From positions 1 through 64,000 of the forward strand of contig NZ_FOVN01000008.1 in NCBI RefSeq assembly GCF_900115185.1: a stretch of 64,000 bases of DNA, written 5' to 3'. Numbering within the stretch: the first letter of the stretch is position 1; every line of letters starts with the position of its first letter. Below, piece by piece: positions 7,616-15,620 of this stretch. The translations under genes and the position numbers were made by a program. This DNA comes from Algorimicrobium echini. GTDB lineage: Bacteria; Bacteroidota; Bacteroidia; Flavobacteriales; Flavobacteriaceae. Under the pieces are notes generated by a model that searched no databases, was not told the origin of the DNA, and worked only from the letters and a program-made list of their open reading frames with translations.

Positions 7616-8539
7616 ATGAATTATACGTTGCATCAGCTTCAAATATTCCTTAAAGTGTCTGAATTAAAGAGTGTTACAAAGGCTTCTGAAGCGCTTCATC
7701 TTACACAGCCAGCTGTGTCTATTCAGTTAAAAAATTTTCAAGATCAGTTTCCTATTCCACTTACAGAAGTTGTAGGTAGAAAACTTTATATCACAGAGTT
7801 TGGTAAAGAGATTGCTCAAGCTGCTGATAAAATATTACAGGAAGTAAATGCCATTAATTATAAAACGTTATCCTATCAAGGTGCACTTTCTGGAAGGTTG
7901 AAAATATCTATTGTTTCTACAGGAAAGTATGTAATGCCTTATTTTCTTTCAGAGTTTATGAAGCTGAATTCGGGTGTAGATCTCATAATTGATGTTACCA
8001 ATAAAGCTAGAGTGATTGAAAGTTTAGAATTGAATGAAGTAGATTTTGCTTTGGTTTCAGTTTTACCTAATAAATTACAAGTTCAGAAAGTAGAACTTAT
8101 GAAAAACAGCCTTTATTTAGTAGGGAGTAGTCAATTAAACTTAAAAAAAGTAAAAAGTAAAAAAAACTTGTTTGAAAACACCCCTTTAATTTATCGTGAA
8201 CAAGGTTCCGCAACTCGAAATGCCATGGAGCAGTTTATTACTAAAAACAACTTTTCTGTAAATAAAAAAATTGAGCTTACATCAAATGAAGCAGTTAAAC
8301 AAGCAGTGTTATCAGGATTGGGATGTTCTATAATGCCTTTAATAGGAGTGAAAAATGGTATCAAAAATAATGATCTTCAAATTATACCAGTTAAAGGTCT
8401 GCCAATTGTTACTAACTGGAATTTAATCTGGTTGAAATCAAAAAAATTGTCTCCTGTTGCTGAAGCCTACCTGCGTTTTATAGATGAAAAAAAAGAGGCA
8501 ATCATCCAAGAAAAGTTTTCATGGATTGCCCAGCACTAA
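7616..8539 (+). CDS. LysR-family regulator, divergent from the dab operon
   Basis: The 307-residue regulator has an N-terminal winged helix-turn-helix at residues 1-60 (LHQLQIFLKVSELKSVTKAS, then LHLTQPAVSIQLKNFQ) and a substrate-binding domain from about residue 90 (LKISIVSTGKYVMPYFL, then SGLGCSIMPLIG). LysR proteins of the CbbR/CmpR/CcmR type control carbon-fixation and bicarbonate-uptake genes, and similar regulators are found divergent from dabAB. Position therefore suggests it controls the operon in response to inorganic carbon. The ligand cannot be read from the sequence. Confidence 0.92.
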   Translation: MNYTLHQLQIFLKVSELKSVTKASEALHLTQPAVSIQLKNFQDQFPIPLTEVVGRKLYITEFGKEIAQAADKILQEVNAINYKTLSYQGALSGRLKISIVSTGKYVMPYFLSEFMKLNSGVDLIIDVTNKARVIESLELNEVDFALVSVLPNKLQVQKVELMKNSLYLVGSSQLNLKKVKSKKNLFENTPLIYREQGSATRNAMEQFITKNNFSVNKKIELTSNEAVKQAVLSGLGCSIMPLIGVKNGIKNNDLQIIPVKGLPIVTNWNLIWLKSKKLSPVAEAYLRFIDEKKEAIIQEKFSWIAQH

Positions 8540-8670
8540 TCTCATATATAAGCCTCTATGATACAATTATTATAAACCAAATGGATTTTGGAGATGCTTC
8601 ACACGTTAAATTTTAAAAATAGCATGTATTAACTTTATTAAAGTCCATTGTTTTATAAAGTAAAAAATAA

Positions 8671-9180
8671 TTAATTATTGAGGTAAGCAATGTTTAAAAT
8701 TTCAAAAATCCGATCCTCTTTGGCGAGTTTTAAAATGGCTTTTTCGCCTATTTTTTTATTAGTTAACAATTTTGCAATTGGTGAGATAAAAGAGATTTTG
8801 CCTTTAGCAATATCGGCTTCATCCACACCTACTATTTGATATTTTTGAGGTGTTTTAGCGCCTCCAACTTTAAGGGTTACCCATGCGCCAAAACGAATTT
8901 CATCTTGTGGCTGTTTGGATAAATCAACAATTTTTGCCGTTGCTATTCTGTTTATGAGTAATTGCAATTTGGCGTTAATATGGTTTATGGCTATACGCCT
9001 TTCTTTTTCGTTGGTAATGTTTAAGTCTTCTTTCTCATCAGAAAAAGCTTGTTTCTCCAATAACAGCTCATTCATACCATTTTGTGTTACATAGTTGGTT
9101 ATGCCTTCCGGTAGGTGAGCTCGTGGCGCAACAAATGGTATGTCTTCTTGATCCTCTTCTTTTACAAACCCTCTACTCAT
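8671..9180 (-). CDS. GreA/GreB-family transcription elongation factor
   Basis: From ATG 9180 the product is 169 residues and begins MSRGFVKEEDQE, the characteristic start of GreB-like proteins. The upstream ATG at 9213 would add only 11 atypical residues. A helical N-terminal part (about 45-85) should form the coiled coil that enters the RNA polymerase secondary channel. The C-terminal part (about 95-169), with the block KYQIVGVDEADIAKGKISFI, matches the FKBP-like Gre domain. Gre factors stimulate transcript cleavage in backtracked complexes. It is monocistronic, with the dihydrouridine synthase gene upstream on the same strand. Confidence 0.85.
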   Translation of the reverse strand: MSRGFVKEEDQEDIPFVAPRAHLPEGITNYVTQNGMNELLLEKQAFSDEKEDLNITNEKERRIAINHINAKLQLLINRIATAKIVDLSKQPQDEIRFGAWVTLKVGGAKTPQKYQIVGVDEADIAKGKISFISPIAKLLTNKKIGEKAILKLAKEDRIFEILNIAYLNN

Positions 9181-9256
9181 GATATGTTTTGTTTTTAATT
9201 GACAAGCTATCAAACTAAAGAATTATTCTGAATAATCAAACCGAATCAAACTAATA

Positions 9257-10222
9257 TTATAATTTGCTGGCAAGTGCCATTTCATTAGTTATAATTTTGT
9301 CAACGGCTTGTCTGTATTTTACTGGATTTGAAGCTTTTTTTATAGCTTTATAGACTTTCTGTGGGTTGGAAGTTGACTGTGAAAAGAATTCCCAAAAGCC
9401 GAGCATTTTCATTTTTATAGGTGTTGGTCCAGACAAGTATTCATCGTATTGCTGATAAATAGTATCATGAAATTTGGAGAAAATTTCCCATCTATTTTCA
9501 GGGTATGCAGTGGTGTTGTTTTTTATCATGCTGGGTAAAAATGGATCGGCAATTAGACCACGACCTATCATAAAATGATCAATACTCGGAAAGCGTTTTT
9601 CCATAGCTTTAAAAGCGGATACACTGGTAATATCACCATTATAATACAATTTGTGTTTGGTGCTACTAATGCATCTTTCAAACGCATCTAAATCTACAGG
9701 GCCTTTATAAAGTTGCTTGCCAATTCTGGCATGAATTGCAATATTTTTAAGCGGATAGTTGTCTAAAATAGGGAAGGCATTTAAAATTTCTTCAGCATGT
9801 TCATAACCCATGCGCATTTTCATAGAAACCAAAATATCCGTTTCATTATGTGCTTTATGTAAAACTTCGTCAATTCGTGATGGGTTACAAATTAAACCAG
9901 AACCCATTCCAGATTTGGTAACCATGGGATATGGGCACCCTAAATTCCAATTTAGTTCTTTGTAACCTAAACTTTGAATATATTTGGTAACAAATAAAAA
10001 CTCATTAGGATCGTTAGTCATTACTTGCGGAATCACTTCTATAGTAGCATTGTTTTCTGGCAATAAATCGTTTTGATAAGATTGTTTAATCTTCAGTTTA
10101 CCATTAAGCTTAATATATGGAGCATAAAAAGTGTCAATACCACCAAAGTACTCATTAAAAGCATTGCGAAACCTGAAATCTGTAAAACCTTGTAAAGGCG
10201 ATGAAAGAAGCGTATGAGCCAT
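9257..10222 (-). CDS. tRNA-dihydrouridine synthase family protein
   Basis: The 321-residue FMN enzyme of the Dus family reduces uridines in tRNA D loops. It has the N-terminal TIM-barrel start (LSSPLQGFTDFRFRNAF), the catalytic motif NWNLGCPYPM with Cys96 as general acid, the substrate/FMN-binding SMKMRMGY and IHARIGKQLYKG, and a phosphate-binding end (YYNGDITSV, FMIGRGLIADP). The remaining C-terminal part is the helical tRNA-binding domain. It looks closest to the DusC/compact type, but the subfamily cannot be settled here. It is divergent from the radical SAM gene. Confidence 0.9.
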   Translation of the reverse strand: MAHTLLSSPLQGFTDFRFRNAFNEYFGGIDTFYAPYIKLNGKLKIKQSYQNDLLPENNATIEVIPQVMTNDPNEFLFVTKYIQSLGYKELNWNLGCPYPMVTKSGMGSGLICNPSRIDEVLHKAHNETDILVSMKMRMGYEHAEEILNAFPILDNYPLKNIAIHARIGKQLYKGPVDLDAFERCISSTKHKLYYNGDITSVSAFKAMEKRFPSIDHFMIGRGLIADPFLPSMIKNNTTAYPENRWEIFSKFHDTIYQQYDEYLSGPTPIKMKMLGFWEFFSQSTSNPQKVYKAIKKASNPVKYRQAVDKIITNEMALASKL

Positions 10223-10320
10223 GATGTTATTTAGTTGGGCAAAGATAGGTTTTTTGCTTTATGGTTTGGATTTATAGACATAATATGATACCATTTTAAG
10301 CAACTTATTTTAAAGTACGC

Positions 10321-10328
10321 TATCTTTG
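10321..10328 (+). promoter_or_regulatory. Candidate -7 element (TATCTTTG) for the radical SAM gene
   Basis: TATCTTTG matches the Bacteroidota housekeeping -7 consensus TAnnTTTG exactly. It ends 4 bases before the ATG at 10333, so transcription would begin at or next to the start codon and the mRNA would be leaderless or nearly so. No good -33 TTG is seen at the right distance, which lowers confidence. Confidence 0.45.
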
Positions 10329-10332
10329 CAGG

Positions 10333-12189
10333 ATGCAATCTAAAATCCTCTTTATTACGCCACCCTTTACGCAGTTAAACACAGCTTACCCTGCTACTGC
10401 CTATTTAAAAGGGTTTTTAGAAGAACATCAGATATCTGTTACACATTGCGATTTGAGTATTGAGCTGTTTACCGCTATTTTTACAGGCAAATTTCTACGT
10501 GTTATGTTTCAGGAAGCAGCAGACATGGAGAATTATTACTATCCTGAAATGAGAAGGATGAAAGAGCACTACATTTCAAGAGTTGATGTTGTTATCGCAT
10601 TTCTTCAGAAGCAAGATATTAAAGTGGCTCATGAAATTTTGGAACCAAATTTTTTACCAAAAGGCCATCGGTTATCCAGAGTAAATACAGAAATTATTTG
10701 GGATGTAGGAGACATTGGTATTATAGATAAAGCCAAGCATTTTGGAACCCTTTTTATTGAAGAAATTGGCGATTTTATACAAGCCAATGTAGACGAGTTT
10801 TTCGCGTTTACTAAATATGCAGAACAAATAGGAACTTCGGCTAGCAGTTTTGATCAGCTCGATGAATTTTTAAGTTACCAACCGACAATCATTGAAGAGA
10901 AAATGCTGGATATTTTGGTCGAACAAATTGAAACCGAAGCACCTAATTTGGTTTGTTTTACCATTCCATTTCCAGGGAATTTATTTGCAGCTTTGCGTTG
11001 TGCGCAATTTATAAAACAGCTTTTTCCAGATGTTCATGTAGCTTTTGGTGGTGGCTATTGCAATACCGAATTACGATCGCTTACCGATTCACGGATTTTT
11101 GAATTTGTAGATTTTATTTCATTGGATGATGGCGAAGGTCCTTTACTTAAAATGGTTAATTATCTGGAGGGTCATATTTCTATAGATGATTTAGAACGGA
11201 CATTTGTTTTGGAACAAGGTAAAGTGGTTTATAAAAATAAAATACCAAATACCATTTACCATCATAAAAATTTACCAGCACCCGACTATTCTGGTTTACC
11301 CTTTGATAAATATGTCTCTTTTTTAGATGTTGTAAACCCCATGCATAGGATGTGGACAGATGCCAGATGGAATAAACTAACCATTTCCCATGGCTGTTAC
11401 TGGAAACAATGTACATTTTGTGATGTTACGTTAGATTATATTGGTAATTACCAAAATACAACAGCCCACGATTTAGTCGATAAAATAGAAAAAATAATAA
11501 ACGACACTGGTATAACCGGTTTTCATTTTGTAGATGAAGCGGCTCCACCCAAAATGCTCCGTGCTTTATCCAATGTATTATTGGAGAGAGGTGTGAAAAT
11601 TACTTGGTGGACAAATATCCGATTCGAAAAAACTTTCAACTTTGACTTGTGTCAGCTTATGGCAAAATCGGGTTGTATTGCGGTAACTGGTGGATTGGAA
11701 GTGGCTTCTGATAGACTACTAGCGAAAATGAAAAAAGGTGTTGATATTGCTCAAGTAACACGGGTAACTCATAATTTTTCTCAAAATAACATTATGGTTC
11801 ATGCGTATTTAATGTATGGGTTTCCTACTCAAACTGAACAAGAAACAATAGACGCTTTGGAAGTGGTTAGGCAATTGTTTGAACATAACTGTATTCAATC
11901 GGCATATTGGCATCAGTTTACAACGACCATTCATAGTCCTATTGGGCAAAATCCGGAAGCATTTGGTATAGAAATAACGGGACCTGCTTTTGAAGGATTT
12001 GCTCAAAACGATTTATACCATCAAGATCCACTAGGTGCCAGTCATCCTAAATATACCAAAGGTTTAAATTTGGCCTTACACAATTATTTAAATAAGCTAG
12101 GTTTTGAAAAAAGTATGTCTAGTTGGTTTGAATTTCCAGTTCCTGATACAACCCATCCAAAAGATTTGATTGCCGGTTTTTTGGATTGA
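10333..12189 (+). CDS. B12-binding-domain radical SAM protein with a CX4CX2C cluster motif
   Basis: The 618-residue protein has an N-terminal cobalamin-binding-like region (KILFITPPFTQLNTAYPATA, and APNLVCFTIPFPGNLFAALR with GGGYCNTE at about 200-245). A radical SAM core follows from about 345 to 560. The cluster motif is GCYWKQCTFCD, so the cysteines are spaced CX4CX2C instead of the usual CX3CX2C; the DNA confirms this. Other core features are HFVDEAAPP, GGLEVASDRLL and YLMYGFPTQTEQE. Such enzymes often methylate or rearrange unactivated carbons, but substrate and product are unknown here. It stands alone, divergent from the dus gene, with the next gene on the opposite strand. Confidence 0.85.
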   Translation: MQSKILFITPPFTQLNTAYPATAYLKGFLEEHQISVTHCDLSIELFTAIFTGKFLRVMFQEAADMENYYYPEMRRMKEHYISRVDVVIAFLQKQDIKVAHEILEPNFLPKGHRLSRVNTEIIWDVGDIGIIDKAKHFGTLFIEEIGDFIQANVDEFFAFTKYAEQIGTSASSFDQLDEFLSYQPTIIEEKMLDILVEQIETEAPNLVCFTIPFPGNLFAALRCAQFIKQLFPDVHVAFGGGYCNTELRSLTDSRIFEFVDFISLDDGEGPLLKMVNYLEGHISIDDLERTFVLEQGKVVYKNKIPNTIYHHKNLPAPDYSGLPFDKYVSFLDVVNPMHRMWTDARWNKLTISHGCYWKQCTFCDVTLDYIGNYQNTTAHDLVDKIEKIINDTGITGFHFVDEAAPPKMLRALSNVLLERGVKITWWTNIRFEKTFNFDLCQLMAKSGCIAVTGGLEVASDRLLAKMKKGVDIAQVTRVTHNFSQNNIMVHAYLMYGFPTQTEQETIDALEVVRQLFEHNCIQSAYWHQFTTTIHSPIGQNPEAFGIEITGPAFEGFAQNDLYHQDPLGASHPKYTKGLNLALHNYLNKLGFEKSMSSWFEFPVPDTTHPKDLIAGFLD

Positions 12190-12374
12190 TAAACTATTTT
12201 GAATATGGCTTGCTGCGTGGTTTCTCAACTAATTTAGTGAATAAATAGTACTTAATTACCGGTAGCAGATAAATTCCAATTACTATCCAACATTTTGAAG
12301 TTATTACGAAACGCGCTTATTTTTTTGTAATTAGGTTAAACTATTTTTAAATATTCTCGATGATAAGCATATTG

Positions 12375-13067
12375 TTATTTTGTTTCTGTCTCCTCTTTTA
12401 CAAAAAATATCACATAAATTATAACAAAAATAGGAGCCATAACTAGTCCACTAGTAAAATTTAATAATGAAGCCCAATCGGTCAATTCAGTTCCACCTTT
12501 GGAAATTAGGACTAATTCGCCCAAAGGGCCTTTTGAAAAAAGCGTGTTATGAATAAAATTCCAACCTAAATGAAGTCCTAAAGGTAGCATTATTGATTTA
12601 GTTTTTGAAAATGCCCAAGCCCAAGCGTAACCCATTAATCCAGTTCCAATAAAAACTAAAATCATTGCCATAACATTACCTAAAACTCCGTATGAGAACC
12701 AATGATAAATTCCGAATGCAATTGCAGAAATTAAAATGCTTTTTCTGGAGCCTATTTTTTGAATGAGAATATACAATACTGCTCCACGAAAAATTAATTC
12801 TTCTGTCATTACAGATTTAAAATCCCACCAAAACGATTTTAGTATAATTCGGGCTGTAATATCTTTATTTAAAATCCAAGTCGAAGATGTAAGATATGAT
12901 TCTAAACATTGAACAAGCACGCAAAGTATTCCAGTAATTAAAAATCCGAATAAGAATTGTTTTAATCTTTTTCCAATTGGAAAAAAACCTAATGCCAAAA
13001 TGTGCTGCTTTTCAATCAGGTATAACAGCAACCACGAAATGGTAATTATGACTAAAATTCCTATCAT
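12375..13067 (-). CDS. CPBP family intramembrane glutamic endopeptidase
   Basis: The 230-residue polytopic membrane protein shows the Abi/CPBP (Rce1-like) motifs: EELIFRGA with Glu89-Glu90 and Arg94, His122 in FGIYHW, and HLGWNFIHN with His166 and Asn170. These residues form the glutamate-based active site of intramembrane proteases that process prenylated proteins, peptides or bacteriocins. The bacterial substrate is unknown. The start codon directly follows the stop of the small upstream frame (K-TAA-ATG), suggesting translational coupling. Confidence 0.87.
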   Translation of the reverse strand: MIGILVIITISWLLLYLIEKQHILALGFFPIGKRLKQFLFGFLITGILCVLVQCLESYLTSSTWILNKDITARIILKSFWWDFKSVMTEELIFRGAVLYILIQKIGSRKSILISAIAFGIYHWFSYGVLGNVMAMILVFIGTGLMGYAWAWAFSKTKSIMLPLGLHLGWNFIHNTLFSKGPLGELVLISKGGTELTDWASLLNFTSGLVMAPIFVIIYVIFFVKEETETK

Positions 13068-13295
13068 TTACTTGGTTATTTTTTCTTTAAGTGAAAAATC
13101 AGTGTATATATCAACATTATCATTGTCGATTTCGAGAAGTTGAAAACCTAGATATCCTTTTTTATCATTACTTGAGTCAATGTCTTTCCGAGTACATTTT
13201 CCATTCATATTTTGTCCAATTATTGAATTAAAAGTCCATATTAATAATTTAAATATTAGTGTTTTTCTAATATACACTAAAACAAAAGAATACAA
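13068..13295 (-). CDS. Small unrecognised protein or gene remnant upstream of the CPBP gene
   Basis: This 75-codon frame stops one base before the CPBP start codon. The C-terminal part (from about residue 30: MNGKCTRKDIDSSNDKKGYL, then EIDNDNVDIYTDFSLKEK) has ordinary coding composition. The first 25-30 residues look like translated intergenic DNA, so the real start may be ATG at about 13208 (46 residues). I recognise no family. It could be a genuine small coupled gene or the 3' end of a truncated one. Confidence 0.3.
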   Translation of the reverse strand: MYSFVLVYIRKTLIFKLLIWTFNSIIGQNMNGKCTRKDIDSSNDKKGYLGFQLLEIDNDNVDIYTDFSLKEKITK

Positions 13296-13330
13296 TCAGT
13301 TAACAATACCCATCTAATCAATTTACAGCA

Positions 13331-13380
13331 AAAAAAAACTTATAGTTGTAATTGTTATACAACGTCACTTATAACAACTA
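13331..13380 (-). terminator. Hairpin and U-tract after the TraB/GumN gene
   Basis: On the minus strand, directly after the stop, TAGTTGTTATA pairs with TATAACA...AACTA (a stem with an internal bulge), followed by a run of nine T residues. It would act as an intrinsic terminator. The ATAAC/GTTAT ends also recall the palindromes of the right-hand accessory region, but the match is weak. Confidence 0.5.
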
Positions 13381-14244
13381 TTAATCATTACTTTTCAGTA
13401 CAACAGCCTCTACTAAAAAGCCATGTTGGCTTAATTGTTCTAAAAGGCCGCAGCTATTACGTAGATGTGCATAACCAACAGCTATAAAGGTGTTTTTTGT
13501 TTTTAATAAATCTGGTATCAAATTTAGCCAATCTGAATTACGCTGTTTTATGAGTATGCTTTCTGGACAAGGGTCCTCAAACTTATAATCAAGTTCAAAA
13601 TTCCTGTATTTGTTGGCAAACTCACAATAATTTGTGTTAGGTTTATTGGTGGTAAGTTCTTGTATAAGCTTTGAAATTGTTTTGCGTTCTTGTTTCCAAT
13701 TAGGGTTTTTATTTTCCTTTGTTATAAATTCTAGTTGTAAACTATCCGTTTCTAAACCTAAAACTGGAATAGTATTACTTTTAGCAATATGGATCAAGTA
13801 ATTATCAAAATGATCCCAAGTATCAGTAGGTTTAACAGTTTTACAGATTTCTTTTTGATACTCTTGTTGTAGTTTCCAGCGTAATTCTAATGGTTTAAGC
13901 TTATATAAATCTACCTTCCAATTTTCAGCAATTGTTTTAAGTTTTTTTAGGTCACGTTTTTTTAAACCAGATTCAATCTGGTTTGTTGCTTGCCGAGAAT
14001 TAATCAGGTTACGTGCGCTATCGGTATTATCAATAGATTCAAAAACACACAGTTCAGATGCTAAAAGTGCTTTCTGTATCTGTGGAATACTATCTACAAA
14101 TGAATTACCAAACTGATGAAATGTTCCAACAATGTATGAGGTTTTTTGGTTTAGCGTATCGCTTACTTTCCATAGAATGGTGTTTTGAGAGTATGCCGTA
14201 ACGCATAATGTTAACAGCAAAATGATACAGACAGTTTTTTTCAT
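13381..14244 (-). CDS. TraB/GumN family secreted protein
   Basis: The 287-residue protein has a signal peptide (MKKTVCIILLLTLCVTAYSQ) and the TraB/GumN (PF01963) hallmarks: an N-terminal GTFHQFG motif after an ILWKVSD strand, and a C-terminal NTFIAVGYAHLRNSCGLLEQL with the second conserved histidine. The family resembles Tiki-type metalloproteases and is often called an uncharacterised or haem-linked protein; the biochemical role in bacteria is not settled. It starts 5 bases after the PaiB-like gene stop, so the two form an operon. Confidence 0.85.
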   Translation of the reverse strand: MKKTVCIILLLTLCVTAYSQNTILWKVSDTLNQKTSYIVGTFHQFGNSFVDSIPQIQKALLASELCVFESIDNTDSARNLINSRQATNQIESGLKKRDLKKLKTIAENWKVDLYKLKPLELRWKLQQEYQKEICKTVKPTDTWDHFDNYLIHIAKSNTIPVLGLETDSLQLEFITKENKNPNWKQERKTISKLIQELTTNKPNTNYCEFANKYRNFELDYKFEDPCPESILIKQRNSDWLNLIPDLLKTKNTFIAVGYAHLRNSCGLLEQLSQHGFLVEAVVLKSND

Positions 14245-14249
14245 CGATA

Positions 14250-14843
14250 TTATTCGATTATTTCGTTTAAAAAACTTGTAATGTCAACTTGGTTGCGTTT
14301 TATCATTTCAGTTTTGGCTCTATTAAAGTCTTCAATACTTTTATTTTGTGAGAGTTTAAATTTGCCCTCCCAGTTAGTAATAACAACCTTAAAACTCTTA
14401 ACATAAGGCAGATATTTTTCCATTCTTGGGTCTTGATAATCTAACTGAAATTTATGTTCTGGAGATTCTAAAAAAGTTGTCATGTCCACCATACTTTGCT
14501 TTATAATATTGGGATCAGTAATTTCAGTAACAGTACCTTCAATATGTACTTTTACATAATTCCAAGTAGGTAATTGTTTAGAAGAGTAAATACTAGGCGA
14601 AATATAACATTGTGGTCCTGAAAAAATAATGGTGACTTTATTTTGGTTTTTTAACAATTCTGTGTGTGGATTATTAGCGTCCAAATGACCAATTAATTCA
14701 TTATTTTGTAATATTAAAGGAATATGGGTTATTACAGGCTCATGGTTAGAAACTGAAATTACGGTTGCCAGCGGATAATTTTTTATCACAGTCATAACAT
14801 GCTGGATATTTGTTTCTTGATGCTCTTTTGGTGGATAGTTCAA
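14250..14843 (-). CDS. FMN-binding PaiB-like protein
   Basis: The 197-residue protein has the PaiB (PF04299) pattern: an N-terminal MTVIKNYPLATVIS, ITHIPLIL, GHLDANNPHTELL, an FMN-region block VTIIFSGPQCYISPSIY, and WNYVKVHIEGTV. PaiB-type proteins adopt a flavin-reductase-like split barrel and were first described as negative regulators of sporulation and protease genes in Bacillus. In this phylum the physiological role is unclear. It is first in an operon with the TraB/GumN gene. Confidence 0.87.
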   Translation of the reverse strand: MNYPPKEHQETNIQHVMTVIKNYPLATVISVSNHEPVITHIPLILQNNELIGHLDANNPHTELLKNQNKVTIIFSGPQCYISPSIYSSKQLPTWNYVKVHIEGTVTEITDPNIIKQSMVDMTTFLESPEHKFQLDYQDPRMEKYLPYVKSFKVVITNWEGKFKLSQNKSIEDFNRAKTEMIKRNQVDITSFLNEIIE

Positions 14844-14886
14844 AATTTAAGTTGCTCTTTTAATTACTATTTATGTTATTAATTTA

Positions 14887-14917
14887 TTGCAGTTGAAATT
14901 TACAATATTTATCTTTA
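14887..14917 (+). promoter_or_regulatory. Candidate radC promoter
   Basis: TTG (14887-14889), a 20-bp spacer, then TATCTTTA (14910-14917), one base off the TAnnTTTG consensus. It ends 4 bases before the radC ATG, which again predicts a very short or absent leader. Confidence 0.4.
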
Positions 14918-14921
14918 ACAG

Positions 14922-15620
14922 ATGCCAGAAAAAGCACCATCATTCTCCATAAAAAATTGGTCTCAAGACGATCAGCCTCGCGAAAAATTGCGGGATAAAG
15001 GCAGATCTGCTTTAAGTGATGCCGAGCTTGTGGCAATAATCATTGGTTCAGGTAGTAGAAACGAAAGTGCTTTAGATTTATGCAAGCGTATTTTAGCGAG
15101 TGTAGATAATAATTTAAATCAGTTGGGGAAATTAAGTATCAAACAACTCATGGATTTTAAAGGAATTGGTGAAGCCAAAGCTATTTCAATTGCAGCTGCT
15201 ATGGAATTGGGAAGGAGACGTCGGGGAGAAGATGCTCTAGAACGAAAAAATATTACATCGAGTGCATCCGTTTTTGAACTTATGCAGCCCATAATTGGTG
15301 AATTACCACATGAGGAATTTTGGATAATTTATTTAAATAATGCGAATAAAGTTATTCAGAAACAGCAGTTAAGTAAAGGTGGTATTACAGGAACTTTGGT
15401 TGATGTACGTTTGGTACTTAAAAATGCTTTAGAGTTTGGAGCAGTAGGGCTTATTTTAGCTCATAACCATCCATCTGGAACTTTAAAACCCAGCGAAGCT
15501 GATAAACACATTACTCAAAAATTAAAAAAAGCTGGCGAAAGTTTAGATATTAAAGTATTAGATCATCTTATAATAACGGAAAAGGCCTATTTTAGCTTTG
15601 CAGATGACAACCTACTGTAA
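14922..15620 (+). CDS. radC: RadC family JAMM/MPN protein
   Basis: The 232-residue protein has the RadC layout: an N-terminal helix-hairpin-helix region (FKGIGEAKAISIAAAMELG, about 79-97) and a C-terminal MPN/JAMM domain with Glu131/132, HNHPSG (His181, His183, Ser185) and Asp194, a complete zinc-metalloprotease-type site. The original link to DNA repair has been withdrawn and the true function is unknown, although RadC-like proteins often accompany mobile DNA. Its stop overlaps the next start (TAATG), so it heads a coupled operon. Confidence 0.95.
   Translation: MPEKAPSFSIKNWSQDDQPREKLRDKGRSALSDAELVAIIIGSGSRNESALDLCKRILASVDNNLNQLGKLSIKQLMDFKGIGEAKAISIAAAMELGRRRRGEDALERKNITSSASVFELMQPIIGELPHEEFWIIYLNNANKVIQKQQLSKGGITGTLVDVRLVLKNALEFGAVGLILAHNHPSGTLKPSEADKHITQKLKKAGESLDIKVLDHLIITEKAYFSFADDNLL

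Noticed and set aside
9181-9213. Upstream start for the GreB-like gene
   Set aside because: The extra residues MIACQLKTKHI are atypical; MSRGFVKEED is the usual family start.
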